Shown piece by piece: positions 21,446 to 29,206 of a stretch of DNA of 32,044 nt. The notes beneath the pieces were generated by a model. The model ran no database searches and was not told the origin of the DNA. It saw only the letters and a list, made by a program, of their open reading frames with translations. The stretch covers positions 1 to 32,044 of the forward strand of contig MSJH02000399.1 of the NCBI GenBank assembly GCA_001931875.2, read 5' to 3'. The position numbers were made by a program, and so were the translations under genes. How positions within the stretch are numbered: position 1 is the first letter of the stretch; every line of letters starts with the position of its first letter. Source of the stretch: Byssochlamys sp. IMV 00236 (Eukaryota > Ascomycota > Eurotiomycetes > Eurotiales > Thermoascaceae).

Positions 21446-21994
21446 TTAGATAGCAACAACGGAAACATAGAATCTGGTATCATCCTCCAAGTACTTGGGA
21501 TCACTGGCAAGTTGATCATGGATCCAGTTGACAGCATTCTTGTAGTTGGTAATATCTTGGGTATAGGGATTGTTCAAACCACTTTCACCGAATCTGTGGC
21601 CGCCAAACCACTTGTCAGGGCCGTAGAACTTTTGAGATTCTTGTCTAGCCTTGATGTCTTGTGCCAATTTCTTGTTGAGAATGGTACCTTCCTTCCATTG
21701 GCTAGTTGTCTTGCCCTTGAATTGAGAAGTGGAGGTGCGAAGCATGAACCAGTTTTGCTTAAAGATACCAAAGTTGGCAGAATCTTCGGTCTTGTTATCA
21801 CCATAGGCATAATCAGCAATCATGTGATCGCTCTCGAGCATAGCAATAGCGATATCCCAGATTCCACCACCGGCTTTCAAAATTTGTTGCTTTCTCTTAC
21901 CCAAGCCATTAACAGTGTAATGGCCTCTGTCAGTGGTGGCAGCAGTAACAAGGGCAACGGCTACAAGAAATAAGAGAGTGATAACCTTGAGCAT
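21446..21994 (-). CDS. GH134 endo-beta-1,4-mannanase, secreted
   Basis: GH134 enzymes are inverting beta-1,4-mannanases with a lysozyme-like fold that attack linear mannan; characterised members include fungal ones from Aspergillus and Rhizopus. This single-exon gene codes 182 aa, the usual size. A signal peptide spans about residues 1-18 (MLKVITLLFLVAVALVTA). The core has YTVNGLGKRKQQILKAGG, then MLESDHMIADYAYGDN, SANFGIFKQNW, DKWFGGHRFGESGLNNP and YLEDDTRFYVSVV. Glu54 and Asp66 are 12 residues apart, matching the spacing of the known acid/base pair of the family. ATG 21994 is chosen because it starts the signal peptide. The frame runs further upstream only from a TTG, and a TATA box sits 52 bp ahead. 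It is probably secreted to digest plant mannans or to act on mannan-containing cell walls (inference). Confidence 0.93.
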   Translation of the reverse strand: MLKVITLLFLVAVALVTAATTDRGHYTVNGLGKRKQQILKAGGGIWDIAIAMLESDHMIADYAYGDNKTEDSANFGIFKQNWFMLRTSTSQFKGKTTSQWKEGTILNKKLAQDIKARQESQKFYGPDKWFGGHRFGESGLNNPYTQDITNYKNAVNWIHDQLASDPKYLEDDTRFYVSVVAI

Positions 21995-22045
21995 TCTGAT
22001 ATAAAGATGTAAAGATAGTGAACAAAGAGACGCCAAAGTTCATGG

Positions 22046-22054
22046 CTTTATATA
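22046..22054 (-). promoter_or_regulatory. TATA box of the GH134 gene
   Basis: TATATAAAG on the minus strand lies 52 bp before the ATG at 21994. An out-of-frame ATG just after the TATA box would lie upstream of the expected transcription start and so should not matter. Confidence 0.6.
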
Positions 22055-22406
22055 TGTTGAAGAGTATGCATTGAGTAACACAAATCAATAAATATAATTA
22101 CAATATAGCAATTAAAAAATGTTTCAGCTGAGGTAACACGTCCACTCCACAAAATGCTCGTAAAATGAAATTCACTAATATCCATCAATATAGAGTCAAA
22201 AATACCTCGAAATTAGATATAAGTATAGTTGGCTAGTAATTTGTCATAGCAACACACACTTTTTCATTTAAAAAAGAAACACTAGAGTCCTGAAAGGTGT
22301 TCCATAGAAGGAAAGAGAGAGGATGGAAAAAGGCGGAAAAATGACGGAAAGATAGTATATTGCTATATTTTCGCGTGAATTGGTAATAATCCATTCTATA
22401 TATTTA

Positions 22407-23707
22407 TTAAATATCCTTAAGATCTTCAATGTCTTGACACTCTTGCTGTGATATAATATGAGCTCTTTGACTTGATTCAGGTAATGTATAGAACTCTTGA
22501 CATTTCTCAAACACTCTTCCTGTGCCTCTTGGGGGAACAGGGAGCGGCAAAAATATATTGTACCAAGGGCTGCAATGAATGTTTAATTGTATGATATTTG
22601 TGTTCAATTGGACTTACTATTGATCGCAAACATTGAAGAAACGTTTCAAATTCTCTAAAATACCGAAATCATACATGTTTACAAATATTTCTCCCTGTGA
22701 TTTACAAACTGCTCTGTCATAGTGATTATTATAAAATTCGACTGTTGTCTGAGCTGTCATAATCTGTAATTATGTGAGTAAATCATGGATCATCAAGATA
22801 TGCCAATCTTTTTACCAAATAGTAATGCCATCCGCATAAGGCACCTATAGCAAGTCCCATACAAACAGCCAATATAAACGAAAATGCAAGCAGTGCTCTA
22901 GGAAAATAGTAGGGCCACTATGCATAAAATAAGTATGGTATCCCTTTTTTTTTTGTTTTCACAAACATCAAGATCTGTAAAATCCATGCAGAGCATAAAC
23001 GGTCTCCATCCGCATATGACAAAATATACAGCTGCGAATACGAGGTATGTCATAAACAGTACAAAATATCGATGATTAAAGTGTCCAACACAGTTATGAA
23101 TCCATGGGCCTAGAATAAAAAAGAATGAGTCTATGCAGGAAGATGAAAAGGGGATGAACTTTACAGTGATGGTCAAATTTTAATATACAGGTGTTGCATA
23201 CACTGCAATGGTGAGCCCTTTCTGGTTTTGGTAAGTGGCCTATGTACAAAATGATAAGAATAGAAACATAGAAAAATTGGGCTGAAGAAAAAACTTTACA
23301 TTTTTTACATGTCTTTGGGAATTGAGCATGTTCCTCCATTTCCAACAGCATTGTTCTCATTGAGGCATTACTCTAGTAGTAGGTTGTCAGGTGGGTATTC
23401 AGTTTTATCGTAAAGAAAGTACCTCTTCCTCTGTTTCTTCTTTATATTTTTTATATTCTTTCATATCGCCTGGTGGTGTAGTGATAGCCATATAATAATG
23501 AAAGTGTATTGAATATACGATATAAAGAGTGAACATTAAGACGAAACAGGTGTATATTTTGTAGATTAAAGAGGTATCTGTCCATGAATGACTGTATGGA
23601 AATACAACCAAATAGTAAGCAAGTACACACATATCAAGCAGTCCTACTGCTATTACTATAAAGATAGGACCTATGCCTAGTATTGCTTTATCTACAATTT
23701 TTGTCAT
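22407..23707 (-). CDS. DHHC palmitoyltransferase, ZDHHC16-like
   Basis: DHHC enzymes attach palmitate to cysteines of target proteins in ER, Golgi or other membranes. Seven exons fit: 23707-23423, 23372-23300, 23239-23165, 23109-22967, 22917-22816, 22763-22618 and 22569-22407, giving 328 aa. Two membrane helices near the N-terminus (about 8-32 and 48-70) are followed by the cysteine-rich domain: [19 protein letters not shown], then [20 protein letters not shown] with an intact Asp-His-His-Cys. Two more helices follow ([20 protein letters not shown] and [20 protein letters not shown]), then a [13 protein letters not shown] TTxE motif. Two introns interrupt the zinc-binding region. The arrangement and the C-terminal [16 protein letters not shown] are most like ZDHHC16/Aph2-type enzymes; that subgroup is a tentative choice. 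ATG 23707 is the first ATG in frame. It shares a 153-bp divergent promoter with the next gene. Confidence 0.92.
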
Positions 23708-23860
23708 CGAGAATATGTTGTTGCAAAAAGAAAAATATAAAAAAAAAGAAAGTCCGCATAGTGAAGCCAATTGAGAGGTTCCTTGTGTAACTGAATAGAA
23801 TAAAAATAACTTTTGCTTCCCTCTCTCTCTTTTCTCTCTTTCTTTTCATTAACCAACAAA

Positions 23861-25185
23861 ATGCACTTTTCTAGTTGCAGCATTATAGCCAGTGTTTTCA
23901 TCGTAGCTTCTTCATTTGTAAATGCTGCAGCACCAAGCAGCAACCATTATCCTTTGACAACTATCAACAGTCAAGATGACTTCTGTATTTTTCTTCCTCC
24001 CAAACCTGGACTTGAAGTAGCCCCTAATGAAAACAATGGTATTCCCTTCTGTTTTAAACAGAATGCTGTACCAAAGGCCAACCTATTTCCTCAAGGTGAG
24101 CACTTTATTTAATAATGACATTCAGTAGTATTTATACACAAATGTAGGCTTTATTACTACGGCACATTATTTGAGAACCAGTAAATATGTTCAGATCACA
24201 GGCTTCATTGATCGCACCAAATACAATCTCGGAGCTAATGATGGCGGAGGACAATATGATAATCATGCTCATGGTAAACCTGTCGGAGCACAATGCAAGG
24301 GGTACAACTACTTTGTAAACTTAATTGAACCTGATATCGAGAGATTCTGCATTAGATGCTGCCAAGACAAGGTAAATAGCTCAGTTTATAAATAGATTCT
24401 GAGTTTATGTTACTTAAATTGACTTATTTCTCTATTAGGCTGATTGTAATACTGGAAGATCTGGCTATGGTTGTCTTCGTGTCATTGAGGGTGATTATAC
24501 TAGAGATAACAACATGGTTGGACATTCTGGAAACAACAGTACTTCTGCTGCTAAAAAGAAGTCTAATGGACACAGTAACAGCAGCATCAACAGTGTTTTG
24601 GCTGATTTAGATGCACTTCCTTCAGATTCCACTGATGCTTCCTCTGGTGACGACGACAGCAGCAGCAGCAGTAACCCAGCTGTAGATGAGCTGGACGATC
24701 TTGCTAACAACAGTGAAGAATCTTCAGACGATGCTTCCAGCGATGATACTTCCAGTGAAGACACTTCCAGCGATGATACCTCTTCTTCTTCTTCTACTAC
24801 TACTCCTGGCCCTAATGCCAGTCAAAAAATCATTTCTGAAATTCAAACCCTTAAATCTGAATTAGCCAACCAAACACCTGTGGATCAAATACAAACAGAA
24901 TGGAAGACTTTCACTGGTCAATTAGCCGCAGAATATCCTGATGTTGCTACCCAAATCAACCAATTAACAAGCGTCTTCTCTGCCTTGACAACACCTGATC
25001 AGTTGAACAACTTTTTTGATTTAGCATTAGCTAAACTTCAAGCACTTGAAGGTGATGCTGGTGATGATGCTACAGCCACCGCAACAGCTACACCAACACC
25101 TTCTCTTACCCACACTGATACCAATGAAGACTTAGATTGGTTGTATAATCACCGCAATAGTCACGATAACCAAGCTACTTGGTAA
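23861..25185 (+). CDS. Secreted cysteine-rich fungal protein with acidic Ser/Asp tail
   Basis: Three exons (23861-24095, 24148-24371, 24439-25185) code 401 aa. A signal peptide ends near residue 22 (FIVASSFVNA). The N-terminal domain (about 35-180) has eight cysteines outside the signal, in DDFCIFLPPKPG, IPFCFKQ, GAQCKGYNYF, ERFCIRCCQDKADC and SGYGCLRVIEGDY. Together with TAHYLRTSKYVQITGFIDRT and GGGQYDNHAHGKPVG, this recalls a domain common in secretomes of mucoromycetes and basidiomycetes, whose function I do not know. A highly acidic Ser/Asp/Glu stretch follows (about 215-275, with repeated DDTSS/EDTSS units), then a helical part and a Thr/Ala-Thr/Pro stretch. The tail is likely O-glycosylated (inference). 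No membrane anchor or GPI signal is seen at the end (NSHDNQATW). AATAAA signals lie about 40 bp after the stop. Confidence 0.82.
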
Positions 25186-25221
25186 TTACCATCTTTGTTA
25201 CACGTAATAATGAATTTTAAA

Positions 25222-25231
25222 AATAAATAAA
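25222..25231 (+). terminator. Polyadenylation-like AATAAATAAA
   Basis: Two overlapping AATAAA hexamers start 37 and 41 bp after the stop of the secreted cysteine-rich protein gene, well placed for its 3' end. Confidence 0.5.
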
Positions 25232-25441
25232 GACCATTTCCAAAAGAAGACAAACTGTTTCCAGAAATACAAATCCTATCTTTCATAATGATACAGTAAT
25301 AAAAAAAATCCTTTTTACCTATCTTCTTGAGTGAGCATGTAACGAGTAAAGAGACACAGAAACTGAGAGGAGAGGGGGACAGAAACAGCCAAGATTAATT
25401 CAAGTGTAACTATGATGATACTTAGAGCTTTGTGATCTTGA

Positions 25442-26040
25442 TTATTGATCCAGAGTAGCTATTGTGAGATTATTGTTTGTCACTGAAGAAATCCGGTAGA
25501 AATCAAAAAGATAGTCTTCGAAGACCAGTTGTCTTGAGCCACAGTGTCTTACACTGAGATGCCGACTTGAGTGACCAGTGTAACGCCTAAGGCCCTTGAC
25601 TTGGGAACAAGAGCGTCATTCGGTTTACCTACATGTATCATTATTCATCGAATATGCTTAAAGATGCGGTCTGACCCGATCAGTTGCAAGCGGCCTGTTA
25701 GCGAGCAAAAGAGACAATGAATAGTGACCGAAGGAATGCTTGGTGAGCTGTGTAGTATTTGCTCGAAGCGAGGCAAGAAACGTAGACCATGTATGTCGTG
25801 ACAGGACAGAGAAATGGATCTGAATGCGTATGAATCATAATTGTCTTGGTCATGCGGGATCCTTGTTGTTTTTCCTTTGGAGTCATCAAGGTGGAGTGTT
25901 TCGAACGATTTGCAGTATATTCCAGTGCTTGTCGTTATTGAAGAGACGAATTTGAAGAGTGTCTCAGTGAAACGGTATGCCAATGACAATACTTATACGC
26001 ATAAGGCCGGAAGCAAGGTGGATTGCTTCAAGAGAAAGAG
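25442..26040 (-). mobile_element. Fossil of a DIRS-like tyrosine recombinase (C-terminal part)
   Basis: Minus-strand frames spell the catalytic half of a tyrosine recombinase of the DIRS/Ngaro or Crypton kind. In order come EAIHLASGLMRISIV (the first-Arg region, near 26000), MTPKEKQQGSRMTKTIMIH with SDPFLCPVTTYM (near 25890-25790), LVPKSRALGVTLVTQVGISV (the H-x-x-R box region, near 25600), DTVAQDNWSSKTIF, and in a shifted frame FDFYRISSVTNNNLTIATLD with the would-be catalytic Tyr, ending at TAA 25442-25444. In-frame stops lie at 25645-25647 and 25549-25551, others lie further upstream, and there are at least two frameshifts. No reverse transcriptase or terminal repeats were found. It cannot be active. 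The family call rests on motif order recognised by eye. Confidence 0.65.
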
Positions 26041-26044
26041 ATAA

Positions 26045-26430
26045 GAAGAGGGAGATAAAGTTGAAGCAGAAGGTATGTGATTAAGTTAACGTTCGTTATG
26101 ACTATCATCGACATTAATAACAATTTCATACTGCAGCTTCCTCAAGAACGAAATGCCAGCACGTGTAGAGTGATTGCCCTTCGGAGAGGGTTGGATTGGG
26201 TTGCCAAATACATGGATTGACTATTGCTATTGGTTACTTCTTTTATTGTCCTTTGGTACTTTTGCTGATGTTCCCTTTTTTCTGTCTCTGTGCCTGTATC
26301 TACCTCTATTATTTCAGTTGGTGGAAGGCAGTTGACGTGTTTGATATAAATCATTATGATAACTCGAGTATAATCTTACAGTAGAGCATACATTTTAGGT
26401 TGAGCCTTTTTAGGTAGGGTAGCCTTTCTT
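26045..26430. other. Spacer between two mobile-element fossils
   Basis: No gene is seen. The minus-strand frame at 26142-26354 is Gln/Glu/Thr-rich and does not resemble a recombinase segment. The stretch may hold further decayed parts of either neighbouring element. Confidence 0.3.
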
Positions 26431-26436
26431 TTTTTA

Positions 26437-26740
26437 TCATCTTGTATTTTTATCTTTTTGCAAGCAATCGGTCTCTCTCAGACACATATTGACAACATCC
26501 AGAATTGATATTTGCTCCAATAACAGTGTGTAATGGAGCTTTTGTAACTGGGAGTAGTAAGTACTGCTTCCGTGCCCTTTTTAGGCCAATACTCTACAAC
26601 ATCTCAAATTTAAGTAGAATCATGATTCATCTATAAATACACAATTCTTCGTAAAGTCTATGTCGGTATCCTCCCATTTTTGGACCCATTCAAACCGTTT
26701 TTGCAAATTGCTTTCATTGTTTCTTTCAATGTGAAATTGA
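26437..26740 (-). mobile_element. Fossil of a Tc1/IS630-like DDE transposase
   Basis: The minus strand reads NESNLQKRFEWVQKWEDTD and then FTKNCVFIDES, the segment around the second catalytic acid of Tc1/mariner-IS630 transposases, followed by FYLNLRCCRVLA and KGHGS. After shifts of frame it continues as AVLTTP and VTKAPLHTVIGANINSG, the next conserved block of the family. In-frame stops are at 26620-26622 (TGA) and 26581-26583 (TAA), and at least one or two frameshifts are needed. The DNA-binding N-terminus and the terminal inverted repeats are not recognisable. It is a dead remnant lying just beyond the 3' end of the HMG-CoA reductase gene and next to the recombinase fossil. Confidence 0.65.
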
Positions 26741-26914
26741 GTTCAAAAATGACCTATTTGAGAGCAGTAAAACTAAAAGAGATCAACGAATATAAAGTTC
26801 TCAACGGATTATAACAAAAGATTAGGTGATGGTAATTAGTATCCTTCTATAGGGATGTGTTTATAAAGATTTAAACTATTATTATTATTAACTATCGATG
26901 TATTACTTTTCTAT

Positions 26915-28592
26915 CTATGATCTAATACAACTTCCAGGAACAGGTTCAGCTGGTGTAGCTGGTGGTGTAGCAGAAATAGGTTGAGTATTGCGATTATGTG
27001 CCATGTGTGCCTTCACAAGATGACCAGCAGCTAAAGCAGCACAAAGAGAAAGTTCGCCTGCCATAACTGCAGCACAGATGATGCCGGCTAAGCGACGAGC
27101 GTTTGCACCAGGTTCAGTTGGATGAGGACCACGAACACCAAGCATATCTAGCATTGCTTGCTGAGGAGGTAAAATGGTGCCGCCACCAATGGTGCCTACT
27201 TCGATACAGGGCATGGTACAAGATATATAAAGGTCTTTTTCGTCATTTATGGCCTTCATCAATGTCATACAGTTGGAGCTTTCTACATTCTGGGCAGGAT
27301 CTTGACCAGTTGCAAGGTAAATAGCTGTAAGGATATTAGCTGCATGTGCGTTAAAACCACCAACAGAGCCAGCCATCGCTGAACCTACAAGGTTCTTTGA
27401 TATATTCAATTCAACAAGAGCGCTCACAGTGGTCTTTAAGATTTTTTCAACAGCAGGTCCAGGTATCACGGCTTCTGCAACAACAGACTTTCCACGTCCT
27501 TCAATCCAATTCACGGCAGCAGGCTTCTTGTCAGTACAAAAGTTACCAGAGAGAGAAACTATTTGCATGTCAGGAAAGTATTCCTCAATCTTTGAAAGCG
27601 CCTTTTCACAGCCCTTAGAGATCATATTCATGCCCATAGCATCTCCAGTTGTAGTAGAGAATCGAATGTACACCAGTCTACCAGCTATAGCAACCTTTAA
27701 TTTTTTGACACGAGCAAAACGTGAAGTTGAGTTGAATGCTTCTGCTACAATGTCCTTTCCTTCATGTTCTATCCATTGCTTGCATTCAGCAGCACGTGTG
27801 ATCGAAGGAAATTCAACACAAGGAGCACGGGTCATTCCGTCTGCCGTCACTATAGTAATTGCACCACCTCCCGCATTGATTGCTTTACATCCACGAGCTG
27901 CTGATGCTACTAAGCAACCTTCTGTTGTTGCCATAGGAATATGAATCAGTTCACCATCAATGTTCATTGGACCTACATAACACTCGTCGTTAGCAAATGA
28001 GTTTTAAAATACCCTTCGTCTTACCTGCCACGCCTACTGGAATGGGCATATATCCAATGACATTTTCACAGCAGGCGCCCATCACTTTATCATAGTGGTA
28101 GTTTGCTACAGGTAATAAACTGTGCTCAAGAGTCTTTGTCAGGGATGCACGTGAGATTAAAGCTCGACGAATGATGACAGCTCTTTCAAAATCACCCAGG
28201 ACCTTTTCTAATGCATAAGGTGCAAGCTTTCCAGCTTGAACAATAGAAATTATTTCTTCATCAGAGAGAGCATCAGGAGTAGCAAGTAAACCGAGAATTT
28301 CTTCGACAGGACGGACGATGTCAGAATGATGATGATGTTTTCGTTTTGGCTTGACAGGCTTTTTGGTAACAGGTTTTTGGGGTGTATCTGTGGAAACAGG
28401 CTCTGCAACGACTTTTTGCTGTTGTTGCTCTTGTTTTAGTTGCTGCTGTTGTTGTTGTTGCTTTGTTATGTTTAACAAGTAGGTATTTAGAAAAAGGGAC
28501 AGGAAGAGAACAAAAGCCAGCCATTTGGAAATGACAGGATGTTGTACATAGACTGTATAAATGTCAAAAAGAGATTCAAATGATTTCAACAT
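26915..28592 (-). CDS. HMG-CoA reductase, short form with one membrane helix
   Basis: HMG-CoA reductase makes mevalonate from HMG-CoA with two NADPH, the main control step for sterols and, in mucoralean fungi, carotenoids and trisporoids. Two exons (28592-28025, 27972-26915) give 541 aa. One membrane helix (about 22-42, [18 protein letters not shown]) precedes a Gln-rich stretch (45-59) and a basic/His linker. The catalytic domain begins near 92 with [17 protein letters not shown]. Catalytic residues are all present: Glu207 (TTEGCLVAS), Lys338 (CTDKKPAA), Asp414 ([11 protein letters not shown]) and His512 ([10 protein letters not shown]). DAMGMNM and GTIGGGT, the NADPH-binding parts, are intact. 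Full-length fungal enzymes have about eight helices with a sterol-sensing domain; here the protein starts just before what looks like the last one. The residue after HNR is Asn, not the Ser that AMPK targets in animals. Confidence 0.94.
28411..28463 (-). repeat. Gln-coding CAA/CAG repeat in the HMG-CoA reductase
   Basis: Imperfect CAA/CAG triplets code for two glutamine runs separated by LKQE, directly after the membrane helix. Such tracts often differ in length between strains. Confidence 0.8.
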
Positions 28593-28599
28593 TCTTTAC

Positions 28600-29206
28600 A
28601 GCATGTGAGATTATGATCTGGTTTAAATAATGTAAGCTTCAGTGGCTCGTTACCTCTAATAAGAAAAAGAGCAAAGAAACTTTCTTATTCATCCTTTTTG
28701 ATGCCCCGAACTACACAAAATTGAATTTCAGATAAATTGTAGGCAGGGTCAAAACGTTTGTGTCTGGACCTGTTATTTGTAAAAGTCAAAAGTTAACAAA
28801 GCAAAAGATAATCCTAGCTTATGGCAGATATAAAGCACTGTGCTTTCAGTTTCGATCTTTTACAAGAAAAAAAAACTGATATTTTCATTAGGTATTGTAT
28901 GAATCAAGTGCCAAGAATAGATTTGAGCGTGGTTTTATTTAAGAGCATCGTTTATCTTTTTGCATTTTTGTCACTAAACTAAATGGCAAAAGGAAGAGTA
29001 AACCTTACCTGACTATTTTTTTAGAGCTACTCAAGCATAAAAAGTAATAAATCATTTAACCGCTTGTTGTTTAAATGCATTCAATTGAAGCAACCAACTA
29101 CAATAAAGAAAAGCATAATCCAACAAATAATTAGTTAACAATGATATTGTTTCATTCATAATTATAAGGAAAAGCTAAAGATGACAGACAAAAGTAATGG
29201 TGTTTA
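28600..29206. other. Gene-free AT-rich stretch between PLD and HMG-CoA reductase genes
   Basis: This holds the promoter side of the HMG-CoA reductase gene and the far 3' side of the PLD gene. I see no protein-like frame, no tRNA and no strong regulatory motif. No exons coding the missing sterol-sensing domain are recognisable here. Confidence 0.5.

Noticed and set aside
21512..21973. 153-codon plus-strand open frame opposite the GH134 gene
   Set aside because: It mirrors the coding frame of a clearly recognised enzyme; its composition is not protein-like and no start context or introns support it.
21995..22036. N-terminal extension of the GH134 protein
   Set aside because: The longer frame starts from TTG rather than ATG, would bury the signal peptide, and begins only about 10 bp after the TATA box, ahead of the expected transcription start.
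23708..23770. N-terminal extension of the DHHC protein, superficially similar to the GH134 extension
   Set aside because: It also starts from TTG. The likeness of the two extensions is a chance match in untranslated sequence.
24495..24764. Leu/Ser-rich minus-strand frame opposite the acidic tail of the secreted protein
   Set aside because: It is a low-complexity mirror of Ser/Asp codon repeats, with no independent support.
26142..26354. 70-codon minus-strand frame between the two fossils
   Set aside because: Composition is Gln/Glu/Thr-rich and it matches neither recombinase nor transposase motifs; likely chance.
27429..27944. 171-codon plus-strand open frame opposite HMG-CoA reductase
   Set aside because: It is an antisense shadow of a strongly conserved coding exon.
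28600..29206. Upstream exons for a full-length HMG-CoA reductase
   Set aside because: No hydrophobic, protein-like frame or convincing splice donor is seen here, so the short form was kept.
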